Shown here: one piece after another, positions 43,272 to 50,269 of the stretch
Layout: each line of letters begins with the position of its first letter
Position numbering within the stretch: the stretch's first letter is position 1
Assembly: GCA_902800305.1 (NCBI GenBank)
Contig: CADCDP010000004.1
Coordinates: 1 to 64,000, forward strand
From: an uncultured Bacteroidales bacterium
GTDB taxonomy: Bacteria > Bacteroidota > Bacteroidia > Bacteroidales > Bacteroidaceae
Direction: 5' to 3'
DNA: 64,000 bases
Notes under the pieces: model-generated
What the model saw: the letters and a program-made list of their open reading frames with translations, nothing else
The model's database searches: none
Told to the model about the DNA's origin: nothing
Translations under genes and position numbers: made by a program

Positions 43272-44233
43272 AGTTGTGGGTCGCTGATGATGGCGTCTAT
43301 CTTCTTCAATTCTTCCTCGCTGAATGTGAGGTTGTTCAGTGTCTGGAGGTTGTTCTCTAATTGCGCCACCGACGAAGTGCCGATGATGCAGCTGGTTACG
43401 CGTTTGTCGGACAAAACCCATGCGAGTGCCATCTGTGCAATACTCTGTCCGCGTTCTTTAGCGATGACGGCGAGTTGCTTCACGGCTTCTATTCGTTCGG
43501 GTGTGACTTGGCTTAGCTGGAGGAAACCTGTGCTTCGGGCGGCACGGCTGCCTTCGGGAATGCCGTTGTTGTATTTCCCCGTCAACAAGCCTTGTGCCAA
43601 GGGCGAAAAGCAGATGATGCCACTGCCGTAGTCGGCGGCTATCTGGAAGTTTTCTTGCTGGGCTTTTGGGTCGAACATCGAACAGCGATACTGCGAGAGC
43701 AGACAGGGCACATGTGCCTCCTTTAGGATGTCGTAGCACTGCTGTTGCAAGGCTGGTGGATACTTCGAGATGCCTACATAGAGTGCCTTTCCTTGTCGAA
43801 CGAGGTCGATGAGGGCTTGCATGGTCTCTTCGATGGGGGTCACACCATCATATCGGTGGCTATAGAAGATGTCGAAATACTCCAAGCCTGTCCGCTTGAG
43901 GCTCTGGTCGCAACTGGCCATCAAGTTCTTGCGGCTGCTGTTATCACCATATACTCCTGGCCACATGTCATGTCCCGCCTTCGACGAGATGAACAGTTCA
44001 TCGCGATGGCTTGCCAGATGGTTCTTCATGATGCGCCCGAAGTTGGTCTCTGCCGACCCTGGCTCAGGCCCGTAGTTGTTGGCCAAATCGAAGTGGCAAA
44101 TGCCCGCATCGAACGCCTTCACCACCATTTGTGTGGCGACCGAGAAGTCATCCACGCTGCCGAAATTGTGCCACAAACCGAGTGACAGCACAGGGAGTTG
44201 CACCCCCGAATGTCCAGAATACTTGTAAATCAT
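43262..44233 (-). CDS. Aldo/keto reductase (YghZ-like)
   Basis: A 323-residue NADPH-dependent aldo-keto reductase resembling E. coli YghZ (L-glyceraldehyde-3-phosphate reductase). The barrel shows the catalytic set: Asp in HFDLANNYG with the Tyr, Lys in ISSKAGHDMWPG, and His in IFYSHRYD. The cofactor-phosphate region CIIGTSSVAQLENN lies near the C-terminus. It is cytoplasmic and probably detoxifies or reduces small aldehydes. It precedes the lipoprotein gene with a 10-base overlap. The 101-base gap upstream has no clear promoter. Confidence 0.9.
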   Translation of the reverse strand: MIYKYSGHSGVQLPVLSLGLWHNFGSVDDFSVATQMVVKAFDAGICHFDLANNYGPEPGSAETNFGRIMKNHLASHRDELFISSKAGHDMWPGVYGDNSSRKNLMASCDQSLKRTGLEYFDIFYSHRYDGVTPIEETMQALIDLVRQGKALYVGISKYPPALQQQCYDILKEAHVPCLLSQYRCSMFDPKAQQENFQIAADYGSGIICFSPLAQGLLTGKYNNGIPEGSRAARSTGFLQLSQVTPERIEAVKQLAVIAKERGQSIAQMALAWVLSDKRVTSCIIGTSSVAQLENNLQTLNNLTFSEEELKKIDAIISDPQLWF

Positions 44234-44334
44234 TTATTTATTCGTTTTGTTGGTTAAATCTGTGTCTGTCCATCTTCCATTTGGTAGATAACAATCTGAT
44301 TCTCGTTCATCTATCCCTTGTGCTTGTTTGCAAA

Positions 44335-45264
44335 TTATTTCACTTGCTTCACCTTATACCCCGCCTCTCGAAGCTTCGCAATGACACCATCCTTCCCAAT
44401 CAGATGGGCAGCACCGAAAACAAACATGGTCGGAGCTTCACGCATAGCGGTCTTCATCTTGGGAATCCACTTTTCGTTGCGTCCTAATACATCTGCAGGG
44501 TTTGTGCCCATAAAAACATCCCAACCTTCCATGCTGGCAAAACCATTGAAGTCACCCTTCATCCAATAGCCAGTCATCTCTGCTACGGATTTCCATACAC
44601 CAAGAATTTTCTGTCTGTTTTCATCATAGTTGTTGAGGAAACTTACGAGTGAATCCACTTGCGCATCAATCTCCATCGTCAAGCCCAGCATGTCGGGAAG
44701 ACTATCTATTCTTGTATGGTCGTCAAGATGTCCTATCGTCATACCTCGCTTAATGGCTCTATCGACGCAGGCAGCATCAATGCGTGTGAGGTCAACTTTG
44801 CCGCTGCTGCTCAATTCTGGATACATCTTCATCGCTTCAGCTTCGATGGCTTGGTTGAACAACAATACGTAATTGATGGGTTTCAAGTTGTTTCTTGGAT
44901 TTAGGTTTTTGTTCAACAGCTCCTTTACCTTTACTTTCAGCATGTCGAACTGCTCTTTGGTCAGTAAGTTGACGAGGGTTTGTTTGTCGGGCAGGAACAT
45001 ATTCTGTTGTGGTATATTTGAGACTTTAGCAAGTAGCTGTGGGTCACTTGTGTCCTGTTCCGAATAAAGCTGTCTGCACTTCGCCTCAGCCTCGACGTAT
45101 TCGGGTATGCTGTCAAGGAGCACCGATCCAGGCAATGTGTGAATCGTGCCAAGTATGTATGACGGTTCTTTTAGTCCCTTGCCGCTGATGCGGAAAAGGA
45201 ACTGAGCATCGGCGGTAAGGGTGACGATGGCGAGGATAAGGGTGAGGACACCTTTCTTGTTCAT
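44335..45264 (-). CDS. TraB/GumN family protein
   Basis: A 309-residue exported protein of the TraB/GumN (TIKI-like) family. The signal peptide ends near LTADAQ. The family metal-binding motif GTIHTLP is at about residues 39-45, and a second conserved block, FVFGAAHLIGKDGVIAKLREAGYKV, ends the protein. TIKI relatives are metalloproteases, but the activity of bacterial members is uncertain. It is 16 bases downstream of the Bro-N gene and may be part of the pyrE-argH transcript. Length is normal. Confidence 0.88.
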   Translation of the reverse strand: MNKKGVLTLILAIVTLTADAQFLFRISGKGLKEPSYILGTIHTLPGSVLLDSIPEYVEAEAKCRQLYSEQDTSDPQLLAKVSNIPQQNMFLPDKQTLVNLLTKEQFDMLKVKVKELLNKNLNPRNNLKPINYVLLFNQAIEAEAMKMYPELSSSGKVDLTRIDAACVDRAIKRGMTIGHLDDHTRIDSLPDMLGLTMEIDAQVDSLVSFLNNYDENRQKILGVWKSVAEMTGYWMKGDFNGFASMEGWDVFMGTNPADVLGRNEKWIPKMKTAMREAPTMFVFGAAHLIGKDGVIAKLREAGYKVKQVK

Positions 45265-45280
45265 GATTTCCGTCTTTTAG

Positions 45281-46150
45281 CTATTTGCTCTCTTCGTTAG
45301 GAGCGGTAAGTGCTATATGTTCTTTTCCTTCTATTGGATGGATGTAGTCGGAGGCACGTTCAGATGACACCACAGAACGACCGAGACGACGTTCCATGGT
45401 CTGGCGGGCATCGCGAGCCACGTTGCCACCTTCTTGAGCAATGCGTTTGCTTTCGGTCATGGTCTGTGGATTTGATTGACGTGAATACTCTGTAGTAGCA
45501 ACCTCGGCGAGCGTATTCAATGCCAATTCAATGTTGGTCATGTTGTCACGCAGATTCTGCTTCGTCAGACCCTTATAGTGCTTATATTCTCCTGTAGTCA
45601 TGCCGCTCCACGCTTTAGTGAGCACGTTGGTGAGGATGGCGAAGTCCTTGGGTTCGTGGATACCCGAGCGGTGCCACTCGTCGGTCAGTTCCTTACGCAT
45701 CTCAATGGAACGCATACGTTCGTTAATCCAGCGGTCGCTGTAACCTTGCCGACGATAGTCCTCAACAGCCATCTGAAAGGTCAGCTCAGGGTCAATCATC
45801 TGGTCAATGCGCCGTGCTCCCACCTCGGCCAGCCATTTCTTGATAGGCTCTGCTTTCTTTGAGGGAATACTCTGGATGAGACGGAATATTTGTTCCAAGT
45901 CGGCCACATCGGTCAAGCGCTGCTTGCCGTCAGTTGCAGGCATCTTCAAAGCGTTACAATTTGTAACGGTTTCATTTCCCTCGTTTCGAAGGCGTTTCTT
46001 AAGGACTCTCCAGTAGGTTTGTGGATTGTCGCTTTCTGTCAATACTTGCACTATATCGACTACAGAGAAATAGTACTTCTCCTGTTCCGCATCCCATGCG
46101 ATGCGTACCTTCTTTCCTTCAAAAAGCTGTATGGCAAAGTTTTCCTCCAT
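45281..46150 (-). CDS. Bro-N domain protein (DinD-like)
   Basis: A 289-residue protein. The N-terminal 110 residues form a Bro-N domain (YYFSVVDIVQVLTESDNPQTYWRVLKKRL) as in phage antirepressors. The remainder, with GYSDRWINERMRSIEMRKELTDEWHRSGI and SGMTTGEYKHYKGL, matches the damage-inducible DinD type. DinD is known in E. coli as an inhibitor of RecA filament activity. No phage genes lie near it: it is 7 bases downstream of argH, on the same strand. It may have been acquired horizontally and then captured by the operon. Confidence 0.82.
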   Translation of the reverse strand: MEENFAIQLFEGKKVRIAWDAEQEKYYFSVVDIVQVLTESDNPQTYWRVLKKRLRNEGNETVTNCNALKMPATDGKQRLTDVADLEQIFRLIQSIPSKKAEPIKKWLAEVGARRIDQMIDPELTFQMAVEDYRRQGYSDRWINERMRSIEMRKELTDEWHRSGIHEPKDFAILTNVLTKAWSGMTTGEYKHYKGLTKQNLRDNMTNIELALNTLAEVATTEYSRQSNPQTMTESKRIAQEGGNVARDARQTMERRLGRSVVSSERASDYIHPIEGKEHIALTAPNEESK

Positions 46151-46157
46151 AGAGACT

Positions 46158-47504
46158 TTATTCGTTATTCAGGTTAAGCAGATTTTCCACCGCCTTTTCC
46201 ATCTTCTCGAACTTGAAGCCACTGACCACGTCGTCCATGAGGGCTTGAATCTTGTCGTTGCAGAGGTTGCCGATGGAGCCTTCGTGGGTGTGGTGGATGT
46301 CTTTGTTGGGGGTGAAGTGGCCTGCCTCAATGTCGAGCCCCACTTTCTTGTAGGCATCGCGGAAGGGCATGCCTTCGCGGGCGAGGCGGTTGACCTCTTC
46401 GACGGAGAACATAGGGTCGTAGATGGGGTTGTCGAGGATGTGCTCATTCACTTCCATCTTATTGATAATGTATGCTGCCATCTGCAGACAGTCTTTGAGT
46501 TCGTCGAAGGCAGGGAGGAATACTTCCTTGATGATTTGCAGGTCGCGGAAGTAGCCGACGGGCAGATTGTTCATAATCATCGTCACGGTGACAGGCAGCG
46601 ACTGGAGCTTGTTGCACTTAGCACGGGTCAGCTCAAACACGTCGGGGTTTTTCTTGTGAGGCATGATGCTGGAGCCTGTGGTGCAGTCGGCTGGGAGCTT
46701 CACGAAACCGAAGTTCTGCGAGTTGAACATACACGCATCGAACGCTAACTTGGCGAGGGTGCCAGCGATGCTTGCCATCGAGAACGCCACGTTCCTTTCC
46801 GTCTTGCCACGTCCCATCTGCGCATATACCACGTTATAGTCCATTGAGTCGAAGCCGAGGAGGTCGGTGGTCATCTGACGGTTGAGTGGAAACGAGCTGC
46901 CATAGCCTGCTGCCGAACCGAGTGGGTTGCGATTCGTTATCTTCCACGCTGCTTGCAGATACTGCATGTCGTCCACAAGTCCCTCAGCGTATGCTCCAAA
47001 CCACAATCCGAACGAACTGGGCATGGCTACCTGTAGGTGCGTGTACCCAGGCATCAGCACGTTCTTATAACGTTCCGACTGCGTGATGAGTTCGTCGAAA
47101 AGGCTCTTCACTAATCCTGCAATCTCCTTGATTTGGTCGCGGATGAAGAGCTTCAAATCGACCAGCACTTGGTCATTGCGGCTTCTGCCCGAATGTATCT
47201 TCTTGCCGATGTCGCCGAGCTTGCGAGTCAGCAGCATCTCTACCTGCGAGTGTACATCTTCCACACCTTCCTCTATCACAAACTCGCCCCGTTCGGTCTG
47301 GCGGTAAATCTCCTTCAGTTCCTTCAGGAGCACCTTCAGTTCGTCGGCGGTCAGCAGGTCAATCGACTGCAACATCGTGATGTGTGCCATCGACCCCAGC
47401 ACATCATATTTAGCCAGATAGAGGTCCATCTCGCGGTCTCTGCCTACGGTGAACTTCTCTATCTCCTTCGTCATCGAGACGTTTTTAGTCCAAAGCTTAT
47501 CCAT
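46158..47504 (-). CDS. argH: Argininosuccinate lyase
   Basis: A 448-residue argininosuccinate lyase, the last step of arginine synthesis, splitting argininosuccinate to arginine and fumarate. The superfamily signature GSSIMPHKKNPD is in the middle of the chain; the N-terminal SGRSRNDQVLVDLKLF and YTHLQVAMPSSFG blocks contribute to the active site. It is a cytoplasmic homotetramer by family. Its start overlaps the stop of the SRPBCC gene by one base (TAATG), so it is translationally coupled, in the order pyrE, SRPBCC, argH, Bro-N. Confidence 0.96.
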   Translation of the reverse strand: MDKLWTKNVSMTKEIEKFTVGRDREMDLYLAKYDVLGSMAHITMLQSIDLLTADELKVLLKELKEIYRQTERGEFVIEEGVEDVHSQVEMLLTRKLGDIGKKIHSGRSRNDQVLVDLKLFIRDQIKEIAGLVKSLFDELITQSERYKNVLMPGYTHLQVAMPSSFGLWFGAYAEGLVDDMQYLQAAWKITNRNPLGSAAGYGSSFPLNRQMTTDLLGFDSMDYNVVYAQMGRGKTERNVAFSMASIAGTLAKLAFDACMFNSQNFGFVKLPADCTTGSSIMPHKKNPDVFELTRAKCNKLQSLPVTVTMIMNNLPVGYFRDLQIIKEVFLPAFDELKDCLQMAAYIINKMEVNEHILDNPIYDPMFSVEEVNRLAREGMPFRDAYKKVGLDIEAGHFTPNKDIHHTHEGSIGNLCNDKIQALMDDVVSGFKFEKMEKAVENLLNLNNE

Positions 47505-47965
47505 TATTCATACGGTATCATCGCCAACATATCGGCAAATTTATCCACGCCTTTCTGCAATTGACTACCGATAACTTGCTTCATGAAGAAATTGAGGTCG
47601 GCATCAATAGTCACCTTCATCTTGCTGCTTGCCTCGCCTGTAGGAAGCACTTGAATCCATAGCTTGAAGCTGACGGGCGAGTTGGTGGACGTGAATTTCA
47701 CACACTTTTCGGGTTCTCTGTCCACAATCTGAACGGAAACGGTGCCGATGGGACCAACGGGGGTGCTGAGGGTGTCGGTCGTAAATTCCATTTGGCTCAC
47801 GGCACTGCGCACTTCCTCTATTTTGTCAGCAGGGATTTGTGCCTGCACGTTGGGGTCGTCGAACCGTTCCTTTATCACTGCCAGGTTCGTCAAATCTGAG
47901 ATTTTAGCATACACGGCACTCTGCGCGTAGGGAACCTGCTTTATCTGACTTTCGTACTTTGCCAT
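47504..47965 (-). CDS. SRPBCC (START-like) family protein
   Basis: A 153-residue protein with the look of the SRPBCC/START fold: a helix-grip domain with VSQMEFTTDTLSTPVGPIGTV and a long C-terminal helix LNFFMKQVIGSQLQKGVDKFADML that would cover a hydrophobic pocket. It binds small hydrophobic ligands by family; its ligand is unknown. The start at 47965 is chosen because it follows the pyrE stop by one base and avoids overlap. It sits between pyrE and argH in a tight operon, a placement that suggests housekeeping rather than transfer. Confidence 0.75.
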   Translation of the reverse strand: MAKYESQIKQVPYAQSAVYAKISDLTNLAVIKERFDDPNVQAQIPADKIEEVRSAVSQMEFTTDTLSTPVGPIGTVSVQIVDREPEKCVKFTSTNSPVSFKLWIQVLPTGEASSKMKVTIDADLNFFMKQVIGSQLQKGVDKFADMLAMIPYE

Positions 47966-47966
47966 A

Positions 47967-48602
47967 TTATCCTTTTTTCCACTCGCTTGGGTTAGCTCTC
48001 CATTCATTCAATACAGGAATTTGGTCTTCCGTGATATAGCCAATTTTCAGTGCCACATCAAGTACGGCCTCGTAGTTGGTCAGGGTGATGAGCTTCACCT
48101 TGGCCTCGTCGAACGCTTTCTTGGCCACGTCGAAACCATACGTGTAGCTTGCCACCATGCCAATCACTTCGCATCCGTTGTTGCGAATCGCTTCCACAGC
48201 CTTCAGTGACGAACCGCCCGTAGAGATGAGGTCTTCCACCACCACCACCTTCATATTGGGCTTCAACTCGCCTTCGATGAGGTTCTCCAATCCGTGATCC
48301 TTCGGTTTGCTCCTCACATACACAAAAGGCTTGTGCAGTGCATCAGCCACCAATGCCCCTTGTGGGATAGCACCCGTAGCTACACCTGCTACAGCATCCA
48401 CTTCGGGGAAATTCTCCTCAATGATGCGGCAAATCTCCAACTTCACGAAGTTGCGCAAATCAGGGTAACTCAATGTCTTGCGATTGTCACAATAGAAAGG
48501 TGATTTCCATCCGCTCGCCCACGTGAACGGATTTTCAGGTTGCAGTTTAATGGCCTTCACTTCCAGCAGTTTTCCTGCAAAAATCTTCTCCAATGTCTTC
48601 AT
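47967..48602 (-). CDS. pyrE: Orotate phosphoribosyltransferase
   Basis: A 211-residue enzyme converting orotate and PRPP to OMP in pyrimidine synthesis. The PRPP-binding motif VVVVEDLISTGGSS is in the C-terminal half; the N-terminal WASGWKSPFYCDNR is also conserved. It is first in a minus-strand operon with SRPBCC, argH and probably Bro-N and TraB. Its promoter element TACCTTTG is at 48634-48641 and a heptad array begins 8 bases upstream of that. Confidence 0.95.
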   Translation of the reverse strand: MKTLEKIFAGKLLEVKAIKLQPENPFTWASGWKSPFYCDNRKTLSYPDLRNFVKLEICRIIEENFPEVDAVAGVATGAIPQGALVADALHKPFVYVRSKPKDHGLENLIEGELKPNMKVVVVEDLISTGGSSLKAVEAIRNNGCEVIGMVASYTYGFDVAKKAFDEAKVKLITLTNYEAVLDVALKIGYITEDQIPVLNEWRANPSEWKKG

Positions 48603-48633
48603 AAGAATAATGATTTTAATTGTTAGTTTGTTG

Positions 48634-48641
48634 CAAAGGTA
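48634..48641 (-). promoter_or_regulatory. pyrE promoter -7 element
   Basis: Minus-strand TACCTTTG, 32 bases before the pyrE start. The -33 position lies inside the heptad array. Confidence 0.65.
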
Positions 48642-48648
48642 CGAAAAT

Positions 48649-48736
48649 TAAATGATAAATGATAAATGATGAATGATAAATGAGCACAATACAAAGGGAA
48701 AAAGCCTTTTTTCACTTTTCACTCTTCACTTTTCAC
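48649..48736. repeat. Two heptad arrays between pyrE and xerD
   Basis: Array one (48649-48683) has five units (TAAATGA four times, TGAATGA once). Array two (48709-48736) has four (TTTTCAC three times, TCTTCAC once). They fill the divergent promoter region and differ in sequence although only 25 bases apart. Confidence 0.88.
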
Positions 48737-48746
48737 TTTAATTGCT

Positions 48747-48754
48747 TACCTTTG
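48747..48754 (+). promoter_or_regulatory. xerD promoter -7 element
   Basis: TACCTTTG ends 5 bases before the ATG at 48760, so the transcript should start at or next to the start codon (leaderless). Confidence 0.65.
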
Positions 48755-48759
48755 TGCCC

Positions 48760-49683
48760 ATGAATACAAAGGAACAAGAAAGATTAGTGCGTCGCTACTA
48801 CCAATATCTGAAATTGGAAAAAGCCAGCTCTCTTAATACGGTCAAGGCTTACATGCTTGACCTCGATAAGTTTATGCGTTTTTTGAAAGATGAGGGGAAA
48901 GACTTCTTGTCCATAGAGTTGGCCGATTTACATAATTTCTCGGCGTTGATGATAGACATCGGCATCCATCCTACTTCCCTGTCCCGTATTCTTTCGGGTG
49001 TGAGGAGCTTTTACCATTTTCTGGTGTTGAGTGACATCATGGAAACCAATCCTACCGAATTGTTGGAGTTTCCCAAGAAGCCTCAGCGGTTGCCCGATGT
49101 GCTGACGGTGGAAGAGATTGATGCCATTGAGGAGGTTATCGACCTAAGTGAGCCAGAGGGACAGCGAAACAAAGCCATTATAGAGACATTGTTCAGCTGT
49201 GGGTTGCGTGTGAGTGAGCTGATTGGAATGAAAATCAGCAATTTGTTTTTCGAAGAGGGATTTATCAAGGTGGAAGGAAAAGGCTCCAAGCAGCGTTTGG
49301 TGCCTATTTCGGAGAAAGCTATCCATGAGATTCGCCTCTATTTTACCGACCGTAATCTTTGGGGTGTTCCGGACGAATTTCAGGACTTCGTATTTGTGAG
49401 TCGTCGTCGAAAGAAACCCCTCACACGAGTGATGGTCTTTCTGATGATTAAGGATTTGGTGGCGAAGGCTGGCATCAAGAAAACGGTATCGCCTCACACG
49501 TTCCGACACTCTTTTGCCACTTCGTTGCTTGAAGGGGGTGCCAATTTGCGTGCCATTCAGGCGATGCTTGGTCACGAGTCGATAGCCACTACCCAGATTT
49601 ACACACACATCGAGAATACCCGTCTGCGAGAGGAAATCTTGGCGCATCATCCGCGCAATAAGAATTCACTCTTCTTCCAATAA
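48760..49683 (+). CDS. xerD: Tyrosine recombinase XerD
   Basis: A 307-residue site-specific tyrosine recombinase. The N-terminal core-binding domain (YYQYLKLEKASSLNTVKAYMLD) is followed by the catalytic domain with Arg in CGLRVSELIGM, Lys in KVEGKGSKQRLVP, the HTFRHSFAT box, and Tyr in TTQIYTHIENTR. Length and motifs fit chromosomal XerD, which resolves chromosome dimers at dif with XerC. The start at 48760 is set by the promoter. Its 3' end overlaps the convergent HU-like gene by 18 bases. No dif-like site was recognised here. Confidence 0.92.
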   Translation: MNTKEQERLVRRYYQYLKLEKASSLNTVKAYMLDLDKFMRFLKDEGKDFLSIELADLHNFSALMIDIGIHPTSLSRILSGVRSFYHFLVLSDIMETNPTELLEFPKKPQRLPDVLTVEEIDAIEEVIDLSEPEGQRNKAIIETLFSCGLRVSELIGMKISNLFFEEGFIKVEGKGSKQRLVPISEKAIHEIRLYFTDRNLWGVPDEFQDFVFVSRRRKKPLTRVMVFLMIKDLVAKAGIKKTVSPHTFRHSFATSLLEGGANLRAIQAMLGHESIATTQIYTHIENTRLREEILAHHPRNKNSLFFQ

Positions 49684-50067
49684 CTCCACGTCCTCGAAGT
49701 CCATTTTGTTGATGGTCTCCTGAAAATCTTTGTGGGGGTAAAAGCGCACTTTGACGGTGCGGACACTTCCAGCACCCAGTTCTTCTGGGGTGTCGGCACT
49801 GGCGGCATTGAAGGTGGGCTTTAAGGTGCCGATGCCTTCAATCTGTACACTGTGGCCTAACTCCAGATAGTGGCGCAAACGGTCGGACATGGCACTTGCG
49901 ATGCCTTTCACTTGTGCTGCCGACACGCCTTGTGACATCACGCACTCTTGCACGAACGACTCGAATTTAATGGGTGGGTAGTTCACTTGCTGCATCAGCC
50001 ATGCATCATGCACTTTGTGGTCGGGGCCGATGACTTTTCTCTTTACTTTTCTGTAAGGTATAGACAT
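49666..50067 (-). CDS. HU-family DNA-binding protein (Bacteroidota type)
   Basis: A 133-residue HU/IHF-like protein of the Bacteroidota kind with an extra N-terminal segment (MSIPYRKVKRKVIGPDHKVHDAW). The HU core includes the helix KFESFVQECVMSQGVSAAQVKGIASAMSD and the strand pair VQIEGIGTLKPTF, followed by an acidic C-terminus (EDVELLEEE). It probably binds and bends DNA in the nucleoid. It is transcribed toward xerD and overlaps it by 18 bases; its upstream gap carries array C. No convincing promoter was found, only a weak TACCTTTA on the minus strand near 50127. Confidence 0.85.
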   Translation of the reverse strand: MSIPYRKVKRKVIGPDHKVHDAWLMQQVNYPPIKFESFVQECVMSQGVSAAQVKGIASAMSDRLRHYLELGHSVQIEGIGTLKPTFNAASADTPEELGAGSVRTVKVRFYPHKDFQETINKMDFEDVELLEEE

Positions 50068-50198
50068 GGTTCAGTCCGTTTTTAATGTGTTACACTTGTC
50101 TTTTTCCGATATTAAATCAATTACGGCGGTAAAGGTAGCAAGTTTTTTCGACACGAACAAGCTTTCTTGCAATTATTTCTGCAGGGGACATAAAAAAC

Positions 50199-50259
50199 GC
50201 ACCCGTCGGGTACGATGTGCCGTACCCGACGGGTGCGCCGCGTCGAACCCGACGGGTGC
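50199..50259. repeat. 23-base-period palindrome triplet (array C)
   Basis: Units at 50199, 50222 and 50245: GCACCCGTCGGGTAC, GTACCCGACGGGTGC and GAACCCGACGGGTGC, with 8-base spacers. Units 1 and 2 are exact reverse complements. The array ends 10 bases before the stop codon of the Ig-like lipoprotein gene and shares its arms with array B, 22 kb away. Confidence 0.9.
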
Positions 50260-50269
50260 GATTGTGGGG

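Noticed and set aside
48649-48736. dif site next to xerD
   Set aside because: The repeats are 7-base arrays, not the roughly 28-base pair of Xer half-sites with a central spacer.
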